DNA of 16,048 nt. Source: Yoonia sp. Lineage in GTDB: Bacteria; Pseudomonadota; Alphaproteobacteria; Rhodobacterales; Rhodobacteraceae. The stretch covers positions 1 to 16,048 of the forward strand of contig JAPKCP010000030.1 in the NCBI GenBank assembly GCA_028822885.1, written 5' to 3'. The notes below the pieces were generated by a model. That model was not told where the DNA came from, did no database searches, and saw only the letters and a program-made list of their open reading frames with translations. Below are positions 1-6,703 of this stretch, one piece after another (within the stretch, counting starts at the first letter, position 1; each line of letters begins with the position of its first letter). A program made the translations under genes and the position numbers.

Positions 1-27
1 GCTGTTTGAGCGGTGCCCCGGTGCCCT

Positions 28-58
28 TGTGATCACACAATTTATGGCTGTGATCACA
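28..58. promoter_or_regulatory. Twin palindromic operator candidate upstream of sdhC
   Basis: The perfect 10-bp palindrome TGTGATCACA occurs twice, at 28-37 and 49-58. The centres are 21 bp apart, close to two helical turns, so two dimers would bind the same DNA face. The pair lies about 140 bp before the sdhC start. Alternating TGTGA/TCACA half-sites resemble CRP/FNR-type or GntR-type operators, but the half-sites abut instead of being separated by 4-6 bp as in CRP/FNR sites. No confident -35/-10 pair could be assigned, so the regulator and its sign of action are unknown. The rest of 1-196 shows no credible gene. Confidence 0.5.
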
Positions 59-196
59 AGCGTAAAAAATTAACGACCCGCGACACTTATTCACGGTTTG
101 TTTGGAAGCCTCTGCGTGACTCTCCCCACGGATTCTTGCTAGAAGGCCCCAAAGCCAATGCGCATTCGCCTGCGCAAGCCACAAAAGGGAACAGCC

Positions 197-580
197 ATGG
201 CCGATGTGAACCGGGGTAATCGCCCTCTGTCGCCGCACTTGACGATTTATCGTCCGCAACTGACTTCGATGACGTCAATTTTTGTGCGCTTGACGGGTAA
301 CGCGGTGATTATCGCTGCATTAATGATTGTATGGTGGTTTGTCGCTGCTGCTGCGGGGCCAGAGTCCTTTGCGACTGCAAACGGTTTCTTAACCAGTTGG
401 TTTGGTGATTTGGTTCTGTTCTTGTCTACATGGGCGATCTGGTATCACACGCTTGGTGGTGTTCGGCACCTCATCTGGGACATGGGTCATGGCCTTGATG
501 TCGAAAAGTCTGAAGCCATGGGCATCATCATGATCATTGGGTCCGTCCTGCTGACCATCTTTTGCGTCATTGTTCTGTAA
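197..580 (+). CDS. sdhC: Succinate dehydrogenase cytochrome b556 subunit SdhC
   Basis: 127 aa; a membrane-anchor subunit of complex II that helps bind heme b and passes electrons to ubiquinone in the inner membrane. The N-terminal SPHLTIYRPQLTSMTSI block is typical of the family. Three hydrophobic segments are visible (about 33-53, 66-87, 107-127). Ser27 and Arg31 fall at the positions known in E. coli SdhC to contact ubiquinone, and His84 in YHTLGGVRH corresponds to its heme ligand. The ATG at 197 is preferred because AAAGGGA lies 7 nt upstream and the family starts there; an in-frame ATG at 158 would add 13 basic residues. First gene of the sdh operon; the sdhD ribosome-binding site overlaps its stop codon. 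Confidence 0.96.
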   Translation: MADVNRGNRPLSPHLTIYRPQLTSMTSIFVRLTGNAVIIAALMIVWWFVAAAAGPESFATANGFLTSWFGDLVLFLSTWAIWYHTLGGVRHLIWDMGHGLDVEKSEAMGIIMIIGSVLLTIFCVIVL

Positions 581-591
581 GGAGATCTGAT

Positions 592-963
592 ATGTCTTTT
601 GTAACTGATCGTAAGCGCGTTGTTGGTATGGGCTCTGCCCGCTCTGGCACAGATCACCACTGGAAAATGATGGTCTCGTCCGTGGCCCTTCTGATTTTGA
701 TCCCGCTGTTTATCTTCACTTTTGGTGCGGTACTTGGGTCCTCTTATGAAGAGGTCATCGCGTATTATGGCCGCCCTGTGCCTGCCACGATCGCAGCCTT
801 GACCATCGTTGTCAGCTTTTTTCACTTTCGCAAAGGTGTGCAGACGCTGATTGAGGACTATGTACATGGTATCATGCGCAAGGTTCTCATCATTGCGATG
901 ATCTGTCTTTCTTATGGTGCCGCTGCACTTGGCGTCATCGCCGTGCTGCGCCTTGCCCTTTAA
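592..963 (+). CDS. sdhD: Succinate dehydrogenase membrane anchor subunit SdhD
   Basis: 123 aa; the second membrane anchor of complex II. Three hydrophobic segments are seen at about 27-49, 63-78 and 97-120. His78 in FFHFRKGVQ and the Asp89-Tyr90 pair in IEDYVHG align with the E. coli SdhD heme-side His71 and the quinone-site Asp82/Tyr83. The ATG at 592 has a strong Shine-Dalgarno AAGGAG (579-584) that begins inside the sdhC stop codon, so sdhC and sdhD are very probably translated from one transcript. An upstream in-frame start at 562 lies inside sdhC and lacks a ribosome-binding site. sdhA follows after 33 bp. Confidence 0.95.
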   Translation: MSFVTDRKRVVGMGSARSGTDHHWKMMVSSVALLILIPLFIFTFGAVLGSSYEEVIAYYGRPVPATIAALTIVVSFFHFRKGVQTLIEDYVHGIMRKVLIIAMICLSYGAAALGVIAVLRLAL

Positions 964-996
964 TTTCGCCCTCGACCAAATCATCGGAGATTTTTG

Positions 997-2802
997 ATGG
1001 CTGCTTATGAATATGAAACCCACTATTATGATGCGATTGTGGTTGGCGCTGGTGGCGCTGGTCTGCGCGCAACGCTGGGTCTCGCTGAACAAGGTCTGAA
1101 AACGGCCTGTATTTCCAAAGTCTTCCCAACGCGGTCGCATACTGTTGCGGCGCAGGGTGGCATTGCGGCATCCCTTGGCAATATGGGCCCTGATAGCTGG
1201 CAGTGGCACATGTATGACACTGTTAAGGGCTCTGACTGGCTTGGTGATACCGACGCGATGGAATACCTCGCGCGGGAAGCCCCAAAGGCGGTTTATGAAC
1301 TGGAACACTACGGCGTCCCATTCTCCCGTACTGAAAAGGGCGAAATTTATCAGCGTCCGTTTGGTGGCCATACAACAGAATTTGGTGAAGGCCCGCCTGT
1401 GCAACGGACCTGCGCCGCTGCTGACCGAACTGGTCACGCGATTTTGCACACGCTCTATGGGCAGTCTTTGAAGCAACAAGCGGAATTCTACATCGAATAC
1501 TTCGCCATGGACTTGATCATGTCCGAAGATGGCGTTTGTCAGGGTGTTGTCGCTTGGAAGCTTGACGACGGCACGATGCATATCTTCAACGCAAAGACGG
1601 TCGTTCTGGCGACTGGCGGTTATGGCCGCGCGTACTTCTCAGCGACATCTGCTCACACCTGCACAGGTGACGGCGGCGGTATGGTCGCTCGTCAGGGTTT
1701 GCCATTGCAAGATATGGAGTTCGTTCAATTCCACCCGACTGGGATTTACGGCGCTGGCTGTTTGATAACTGAAGGCGCACGTGGTGAGGGTGGTTATCTG
1801 ACCAACTCCGAGGGTGAGCGTTTCATGGAGCGTTACGCGCCGACCTACAAAGATCTTGCATCGCGTGATGTTGTATCGCGCTGTATGACGATGGAAATTC
1901 GTGAAGGACGCGGTGTTGGCGCTGATGGCGATCACATTCACCTGAACTTGAATCATCTGCCAAAAGAGACGCTTGACCTTCGTTTGCCGGGGATTTCTGA
2001 AAGTGCCCGCATCTTTGCTGGTGTGGACCTAACAAAAGAGCCGATCCCTGTTCTGCCGACTGTCCACTACAACATGGGCGGCATTCCAACGAACTATATG
2101 GGTGAGGTCCTGAACCCGACCAAAGATAACCCGAACGCGATTGTGCCGGGTCTGATGGCCGTAGGCGAAGCAGGTTGTGCATCCGTGCACGGTGCGAACC
2201 GTCTTGGCTCCAACTCCCTGATCGATCTTGTGGTCTTTGGCCGCGCAGCTGCGATTAAGGCTGGTGAAGTTGTCGATCGCAAGGCACCGAATCCAACACT
2301 CAATCAGGCGTCTGTTGATTATGCATTTGACCGGTTTGATGGCCTGCGTCACGCAGACGGTCAGGCAGGTACGGCTGAGCTGCGGCTTGAGATGCAAAAG
2401 GCGATGCAGCAGGACGCGGCTGTGTTCCGGACTGACAAGACCCTCGCAGAGGGCGTGAAAGTCATGGAAGGTATTGCGGGCAAGATGGATGACATCAAGG
2501 TCACCGACCGCAGCCTTGTGTGGAACAGTGACTTGATGGAAACGCTTGAGCTGACGAACTTGATGCCAAACGCCTTAGCAACGATTGTTGCGGCTGAAGC
2601 CCGTAAGGAAAGCCGCGGGGCACACGCCCACGAGGATTATCCTGATCGTGATGATAAGAACTGGCGTGTTCACTCACTTGCTGTCGTTGATGGCTCGAAG
2701 ACGACGTTGTCCTCGCGGCCTGTGCATCTTGATCCGCTGACGACCGAAAAAGAAGGTGGGATTGATCTTAAGAAAATCGCACCAAAAGCACGGGTCTACT
2801 AA
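997..2802 (+). CDS. sdhA: Succinate dehydrogenase flavoprotein subunit SdhA
   Basis: 601 aa, normal length. It oxidises succinate to fumarate and passes electrons to FAD, linking the TCA cycle with the respiratory chain. The FAD-binding GAGGAG sequence is at 18-23. His48 in RSHTVAAQGG corresponds to the covalent FAD attachment site. His246 (QFHPTG), Arg290 (SRDVVSR), His357 (HYNMGG) and Arg402 (GANRLGSNS) correspond to the substrate-binding and proton-transfer residues of E. coli SdhA. GGAGA at 986-990 sits 6 nt before the ATG at 997; a TTG one codon earlier is less likely. The C-terminal domain looks complete. sdhB does not follow directly: about 610 bp containing one or two small genes intervene. 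Confidence 0.98.
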   Translation: MAAYEYETHYYDAIVVGAGGAGLRATLGLAEQGLKTACISKVFPTRSHTVAAQGGIAASLGNMGPDSWQWHMYDTVKGSDWLGDTDAMEYLAREAPKAVYELEHYGVPFSRTEKGEIYQRPFGGHTTEFGEGPPVQRTCAAADRTGHAILHTLYGQSLKQQAEFYIEYFAMDLIMSEDGVCQGVVAWKLDDGTMHIFNAKTVVLATGGYGRAYFSATSAHTCTGDGGGMVARQGLPLQDMEFVQFHPTGIYGAGCLITEGARGEGGYLTNSEGERFMERYAPTYKDLASRDVVSRCMTMEIREGRGVGADGDHIHLNLNHLPKETLDLRLPGISESARIFAGVDLTKEPIPVLPTVHYNMGGIPTNYMGEVLNPTKDNPNAIVPGLMAVGEAGCASVHGANRLGSNSLIDLVVFGRAAAIKAGEVVDRKAPNPTLNQASVDYAFDRFDGLRHADGQAGTAELRLEMQKAMQQDAAVFRTDKTLAEGVKVMEGIAGKMDDIKVTDRSLVWNSDLMETLELTNLMPNALATIVAAEARKESRGAHAHEDYPDRDDKNWRVHSLAVVDGSKTTLSSRPVHLDPLTTEKEGGIDLKKIAPKARVY

Positions 2803-2848
2803 GATGCTTGCTGCTGTTCAGATCAACATGGCCCGGAGCGTTTAGAAC

Positions 2849-3094
2849 GTGATGGGCCAGCCGTTGAGCAGTAAAATCGTCCCTACATTTGGCAGTTTCA
2901 CGCCAAGTGTACGGCATTTGCAGCTGATCGGTAACGTTGACCTATCGCGCCTGCATCGGGTGACTGGGTGGCGATGCAAGGCAGTGAAAATTAATGCTGA
3001 AGGGTCTGGGGCGCTTGCCGCACATGCCAACGCGGTCGCCTTTAAGAATGCCCGTAACGGGCACTTTCGAACGGCAGGGGATAAGTTGCAATGA
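2849..3094 (+). CDS. Doubtful small ORF between sdhA and the sdh-operon lipoprotein
   Basis: A possible 81-aa product with no family I recognise and no signal peptide, membrane segment or catalytic motif. In favour: GGAG at 2835-2838 is about 10 nt before a GTG start at 2849 (an ATG follows at 2852), and its TGA overlaps the ATG of the next gene (ATGATGA, 3091-3096), a typical coupling arrangement. Against: composition is unremarkable, the opposite strand is also open across most of the region, and there is no recognisable homologue. It may be only the spacer between sdhA and the lipoprotein. The 46 bp between the sdhA stop and this ORF hold nothing else I can support. Confidence 0.3.
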   Translation: MMGQPLSSKIVPTFGSFTPSVRHLQLIGNVDLSRLHRVTGWRCKAVKINAEGSGALAAHANAVAFKNARNGHFRTAGDKLQ

Positions 3095-3378
3095 TGAGAT
3101 TTGCTTTGATTGGTTTCGCCCTGCTCGCAGCCTGCGATTTGCCACCGCCTGACCCGTCCCGCGTGGCGGATATATGCGAAGAACGGGCCCGTGCGGCTCA
3201 GGGCCCGACGGGACAAATTACCGTCGGGTCAAGCAGTAGCTCTGGCGGATTTGCTAGTGCAAGCGTCGGGATTTCGTCTGATTTCCTGCGCGGCGAAGAC
3301 CCGGTTCGGGTTTATGAAAAATGTGTATTTCAGCGCACAGGCGCGCTGCCAATTCGGCCGCCTGTACTGCGCAATTGA
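3091..3378 (+). CDS. Small lipoprotein within the sdh operon
   Basis: 95 aa. Residues 1-14 form a short signal peptide with a lipobox Leu12-Ala-Ala-Cys15, so Cys15 should be lipidated after export. The next residue is Asp16, which in enterobacteria favours retention in the inner membrane. The mature part is short, Ser/Gly-rich around 46-57, and carries Cys29 and Cys78 that could form a disulfide. AGGGG at 3076-3080 precedes the ATG at 3091. It sits between sdhA and sdhB on the same strand with no terminator, so it should be transcribed with complex II. No function is known to me; a role at the periplasmic face of complex II is only a possibility from position. Confidence 0.75.
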   Translation: MMRFALIGFALLAACDLPPPDPSRVADICEERARAAQGPTGQITVGSSSSSGGFASASVGISSDFLRGEDPVRVYEKCVFQRTGALPIRPPVLRN

Positions 3379-3415
3379 TATGAGACTGGGTTAGTCCCGG
3401 TAAGGAGAGCACGAT

Positions 3416-4195
3416 ATGGTACAACTGACACTCCCTAAAAACAGCCGCATGGTCACGGGCAAAACTTGGCCGAAACCTGACGGTGCTACGAACCTGCGGA
3501 AAGTCCAAATTTATCGCTGGAATGAAGAGGATGGAAAAAATCCGTCATTGGATACGTACTTTGTGGATATGGATACCTGCGGCCCGATGGTTCTGGACGC
3601 GCTGGTCAAAATTAAGAATGAAATTGATCCAACCCTGACATTCCGCCGGTCCTGCCGCGAAGGCATTTGTGGATCTTGTGCGATGAACATTGATGGGATC
3701 AACACGCTGGCCTGTATCTATGGCCTTGACGAGGTTGATGGCGACGTGAAGATTTACCCTCTTCCCCACCTGCCAGTTATCAAGGATTTGATCCCTGATC
3801 TGACGCACTTCTATGCGCAGCACGCCTCTATCAAGCCATGGCTTGAAACGAAGACGAGTCGCCCCGCGAAAGAGTGGAAGCAGTCCATTGAAGACCGTGA
3901 AAAGCTTGATGGCCTGTACGAATGTGTGATGTGTGCGTGTTGTTCCACGTCTTGCCCATCGTATTGGTGGAACGGCGATCGGTATCTTGGGCCAGCCACG
4001 TTGCTGCATGCCTATCGTTGGATCGTCGACAGCCGTGATGAAGCCACAGGCGAACGTTTGGACGAACTTGAAGATCCGTTCAAACTGTACCGTTGCCACA
4101 CGATTATGAACTGCGCAAAGACCTGTCCAAAGGGCCTGAACCCAGCCAAAGCGATTGCCAGCATCAAAGGCATGATGGTCGAACGCGTTGTCTAA
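3416..4195 (+). CDS. sdhB: Succinate dehydrogenase iron-sulfur subunit SdhB
   Basis: 259 aa; carries electrons from SdhA FAD through three Fe-S clusters to the quinone site. The N-terminal plant-type ferredoxin domain has Cys80, Cys85, Cys88 and Cys100 for [2Fe-2S]. The C-terminal domain has Cys170, Cys173, Cys176 and Cys237 for [4Fe-4S], and Cys180, Cys227 and Cys233 for [3Fe-4S]; the spacing matches E. coli SdhB with a constant offset of 21. TAAGGAGAG (3401-3409) gives a strong ribosome-binding site 7 nt before the ATG. It is the last gene of the operon and is followed by an intrinsic terminator within 20 bp. Confidence 0.98.
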   Translation: MVQLTLPKNSRMVTGKTWPKPDGATNLRKVQIYRWNEEDGKNPSLDTYFVDMDTCGPMVLDALVKIKNEIDPTLTFRRSCREGICGSCAMNIDGINTLACIYGLDEVDGDVKIYPLPHLPVIKDLIPDLTHFYAQHASIKPWLETKTSRPAKEWKQSIEDREKLDGLYECVMCACCSTSCPSYWWNGDRYLGPATLLHAYRWIVDSRDEATGERLDELEDPFKLYRCHTIMNCAKTCPKGLNPAKAIASIKGMMVERVV

Positions 4196-4213
4196 AAACC
4201 ATTGATGTCATGC

Positions 4214-4243
4214 AAAGGGCCCGCTGTAATTGGTGGGCCTTTT
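4214..4243 (+). terminator. Intrinsic terminator of the sdh operon
   Basis: AAAGGGCCC (4214-4222) pairs with GGGCCTTTT (4235-4243) to give a 9-bp stem with one G-U pair and a 12-nt loop; the 3' arm ends in four T. It begins 18 bp after the sdhB stop. From here to about 4404 the sequence is AT-richer and holds no gene I can support; the promoter of the following DUF1989 gene is presumably there but has no convincing hexamers. Confidence 0.85.
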
Positions 4244-4404
4244 CTGTCTGCAAAAGTTGCCTGTTCACATTATAAAATTGGGCCTGAAAATACGGATATG
4301 GCATGTTCGTTTTAGGGTGAGAATGCGTAGTTCGATTAGAGACATTGCGCGTTTGATGCATGTTCTTCTTTGCTATCGTCGTCTGGATCATATTGGATAG
4401 TCTG

Positions 4405-5253
4405 ATGAAACATACCCCTCCATCTGACGCAGCAGCGCGCCGCGCTATCAAGCCAGTGATTTGCTATCCAGTTGATGCTTTGGCATCGGCACCAGTCGCT
4501 GACTATGTGGCTGCTTTTGCGCAAGCTCAGCCAATTTCACATGCGACTGCGGCCCCAAGGGAGGCCGCTGCCATTCGCGTTCCCGCTGGGCATCTGCTGC
4601 GGATTTCGAGCGTCGATGGTCCCCAAGTTGGCGATCTGAACCTGTTCAACGCCAATGACCTGTCAGAGCGGTTTTATTCAGGTAAAACACGCGCTTTGCA
4701 CGGAACGCATGTCACCACGGGCGATAGGCTTTGGTCGAACTTCCCGCATTTGCGGCCCATGGCGACTGTCATTGCTGACACTCTTGATTGGTACGGGATT
4801 GATGATTTTGGCGGGTCTGTTCACGATGTGATTGGGACGCGCTGTGATCCATACACGGGCAATCTTTTGGAGAGATCGCAGTATCATCATTGCTGTCATT
4901 CTAATCTGACCCGTGCCTTGGCTGATGAAATGGGGCTATCGCTGCAAGAGGCGGAAAACCATGTCCATGATGTGCTAAACGTCTTTATGTGTACTGGTTT
5001 CACGCGCGATACGGGGCAGTATTTCATGAAAGCCAGCCCGGTACGCCCCGGTGATCACCTTGATCTGTTCGCAGAAATTGATTTGCTTGCGGTGCTGAGC
5101 GCTTGTCCCGGAGGCGATTGCAGTGCCAAACATTCATCGGACGCGGCGGCTTGTTATCCATTGCAAATGGATGTCTTTGCGCCAATTCATGGGGCTTTGG
5201 CGAATTGGACCTCCCCACTGGTCAACGGCTACGACAGATCACACGGGCGCTAG
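4405..5253 (+). CDS. DUF1989 (urea carboxylase-associated) family protein
   Basis: 282 aa from the ATG at 4405. The core matches the DUF1989 family: QVGDLNLFN near 74-82, a Cys/His-rich GTRCDPYTG (144-152) followed by YHHCCHSNL (160-168), CTGFTRDTGQYF near 196-207, and PGDHLDLFAEIDLLAVLSACPGGD at 215-238. Cys147 with the His/Cys cluster at 161-165 could bind a metal. Some members are encoded near urea carboxylase genes, but none is present here and the biochemical role of this branch is unknown. GGATAG lies just upstream of 4405. An in-frame ATG at 4360 would add a 15-residue hydrophobic N-terminus (FFFAIVVWIIL), less likely for this soluble family. The stop shares a CTAG with the opposing gene. 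Confidence 0.85.
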   Translation: MKHTPPSDAAARRAIKPVICYPVDALASAPVADYVAAFAQAQPISHATAAPREAAAIRVPAGHLLRISSVDGPQVGDLNLFNANDLSERFYSGKTRALHGTHVTTGDRLWSNFPHLRPMATVIADTLDWYGIDDFGGSVHDVIGTRCDPYTGNLLERSQYHHCCHSNLTRALADEMGLSLQEAENHVHDVLNVFMCTGFTRDTGQYFMKASPVRPGDHLDLFAEIDLLAVLSACPGGDCSAKHSSDAAACYPLQMDVFAPIHGALANWTSPLVNGYDRSHGR

Positions 5254-5834
5254 GGCTGACGGGATGCCACAAAGCCACCTGACATAACGTGTGTCAGGTC
5301 ACTGCCGTGGAACATACCAAATGCGCGATCCTCGCCGACTTCGCCGCTCAAAACACCCGGCACGCCAAGCACTTCGACCTCGCCAGAAATCGTATCGTTA
5401 TTACTGATGCGCGCGCGTACAGTCAAAACGCCGTCAGTGCCAAACAGAGTCAATTCGCTCAAATTCGTCATGAGCGTAATTGTCCCTTCAAGTTTCGAAT
5501 TACGACCTTGCACAAAGTTGTCTTCGATCGTGATGTCTTCGATAAAGGCAGTGACATAAGGACCACGAAATATAGCCTCGCCTGACAGGGGGACTTGGAC
5601 GGGTTGGCCGGGAATTATACCTGCATAGGCGTGCAGCCCCGTACCCTGCTGACGCCCAGCGACCACCGATATTGTATTTCCGATGATGGCTGACTGGGTT
5701 TCAACGAGATTTCCGTCGATTTTGCCGTCGGGCGCTGGCGTAGTAAATCCGCCATGGGTCCCTTCTTGCGCGGCGGGCCCACAGCACACGAGAACAAAAA
5801 TCGCCAAAAGGCTCAGGCACCTTGCCAGAATCAT
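5250..5834 (-). CDS. Exported lipoprotein-like protein, beta-barrel type C-terminus
   Basis: 194 aa from the ATG at 5834 (a GTG at 5837 would add one residue). The N-terminus is a signal peptide ending VLVCCGP; either Cys17 or Cys18 could be lipidated, although residue -1 (Val or Cys) departs from the usual Gly/Ala/Ser. The mature part lacks further cysteines and alternates short polar and hydrophobic strands. Its end, with repeated Gly-x-aromatic turns (VLSGEVG, AFGMFHG, MSGGFVAS), resembles the small eight-stranded barrel of transferrin-binding-protein-like lipoproteins; this is a pattern judgement without a search. It begins 26 bp after deoD on the same strand and probably shares its transcript. 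Its last codons overlap the end of the DUF1989 gene. Confidence 0.75.
   Translation of the reverse strand: MILARCLSLLAIFVLVCCGPAAQEGTHGGFTTPAPDGKIDGNLVETQSAIIGNTISVVAGRQQGTGLHAYAGIIPGQPVQVPLSGEAIFRGPYVTAFIEDITIEDNFVQGRNSKLEGTITLMTNLSELTLFGTDGVLTVRARISNNDTISGEVEVLGVPGVLSGEVGEDRAFGMFHGSDLTHVMSGGFVASRQP
5277..5299. repeat. Perfect 8-bp inverted repeat at a convergent gene junction
   Basis: ACCTGACA (5277-5284) and TGTCAGGT (5292-5299) form a perfect stem with a 7-nt loop. It lies 24 bp past the DUF1989 stop and inside the 3' end of the opposing lipoprotein gene. There is no run of T on either strand after the stem, so it is not a canonical terminator, but it is the only strong hairpin near the meeting point of the two transcripts. 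Confidence 0.5.
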
Positions 5835-5860
5835 CACTCAAAAGTCCGTCACGTCGAAAA

Positions 5861-6568
5861 CTAATTAACAAATGCTGCATTTAATGCAATTTCAACCATA
5901 TCCCCAAAGGTGCTTTCGCGATCCTTTGCGGGCAGGGCCGCTTTTGTGAGAAGATGATCACTTACGGTAAGGACCGCAAGAGCGCGTCGCTGATAGCGTG
6001 CTGCAAGCGTATACAATTCAGCAGCCTCCATTTCCACGGCAAGAATACCATGGCGCACCATTTCGGCATTCAGGTCGGGCCGTTCATCGTAAAATACATC
6101 TGATGAATAGATGCCCCCGATATGTGGGGTTATTCCGGCTTTGACTGCTGCGCGTTGGGCCGCAGATAGCAATCCATAGTCGGCACAGGGCGCAAAATTA
6201 AGGTCTTTAAAGATGCCACGCGACGGTGTCGAAAGGGTTGTTGTTGTCATCGCCAAAATCACATCGCGCAATGCGATTCCCGGCTGCATCGCCCCGCAAG
6301 AGCCGATCCGAATGAGCGTCTGAACGTCATACTCCTTAATCAATTCGTTTGCATAGATCGACAACGATGGCATGCCCATTCCTGACGCCTGAATCGTCAC
6401 TCTGTGGTCTTGCCACGTTCCGGTGTAACCCAGCATGCCGCGCGTTTCGTTGACGCAGATTGCGTCGTTTAGAAAAGTTTCAGCCGCCCATTTCGCACGG
6501 TACGGATCCCCGGGCATCAAGACTGTTTCAGCGATTTGATCTTTTTTTGCACTGATGTGTAGAGACAT
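5861..6568 (-). CDS. deoD: Purine nucleoside phosphorylase DeoD-type
   Basis: 235 aa, usual length. It catalyses phosphorolysis of purine (deoxy)nucleosides to free base and (deoxy)ribose 1-phosphate in purine salvage; family members are homohexamers. Positions match E. coli DeoD closely: His4, Gly20-Asp-Pro in MPGDP, Arg24, Arg43, Arg87 and Ser90 in RIGSCGA for phosphate, Glu179-Met-Glu181 in VEMEAA for the ribose, and the catalytic pair Asp204 (TVSDH) and Arg217. AAAAGGAAAG precedes the ATG on the minus strand. A GCAAATT-AGTC-AATTTGC palindrome lies 22-39 bp upstream. The lipoprotein gene follows closely downstream, a pairing with no obvious metabolic logic. Confidence 0.95.
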   Translation of the reverse strand: MSLHISAKKDQIAETVLMPGDPYRAKWAAETFLNDAICVNETRGMLGYTGTWQDHRVTIQASGMGMPSLSIYANELIKEYDVQTLIRIGSCGAMQPGIALRDVILAMTTTTLSTPSRGIFKDLNFAPCADYGLLSAAQRAAVKAGITPHIGGIYSSDVFYDERPDLNAEMVRHGILAVEMEAAELYTLAARYQRRALAVLTVSDHLLTKAALPAKDRESTFGDMVEIALNAAFVN

Positions 6569-6589
6569 GACGGCTTTCCTTTTTTGTGG

Positions 6590-6610
6590 GCAAATTAGTC
6601 AATTTGCAAA
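6590..6610 (-). promoter_or_regulatory. Palindromic operator candidate upstream of deoD
   Basis: GCAAATT (6590-6596), spacer AGTC, AATTTGC (6601-6607) is a perfect interrupted palindrome. It overlaps a second self-complementary octamer TTTGCAAA at 6603-6610. The element is 22-42 bp before the deoD start codon, a good place for a repressor site. TTTGCAAA is the core reported for ScfR-family regulators such as PccR and RamB, but one octamer is weak evidence. A confident -35/-10 pair could not be placed. Confidence 0.4.
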
Positions 6611-6644
6611 CATCGCTAAAGAGTAGTTTGCACTTGTCTCACGC

Positions 6645-6672
6645 AAAAAGGGTAGCCCATCGACCACCCCTT
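6645..6672 (-). terminator. Intrinsic terminator of the H-NS-family gene
   Basis: Read on the minus strand, AAGGGGT (6672-6666) pairs with ACCCTTT (6653-6647) in a 7-bp stem with one G-U pair and a 12-nt loop, and the stem runs into five T (6649-6645). It lies about 30 bp beyond the stop of the minus-strand H-NS gene and well before deoD, separating these two same-strand genes into different transcripts. Confidence 0.65.
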
Positions 6673-6703
6673 ACCAGAAAAATACTCGTTAGATAATGTT
6701 GGT

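Noticed and set aside
13..219. A 68-codon plus-strand frame before sdhC
   Set aside because: It spans the palindromic regulatory region and runs into sdhC in another frame; no Shine-Dalgarno and no protein-like pattern.
487..1581. A 364-codon open frame on the minus strand across sdhC, sdhD and the start of sdhA
   Set aside because: It is antisense to three well-identified genes, has a random-looking composition rich in Arg, His and Ser, and shows no domain; it is a coding shadow.
2842..3216. A 124-codon minus-strand frame opposite the sdhA-sdhB spacer
   Set aside because: It covers the signal peptide of the plus-strand lipoprotein antisense, has no ribosome-binding site and no recognisable domain.
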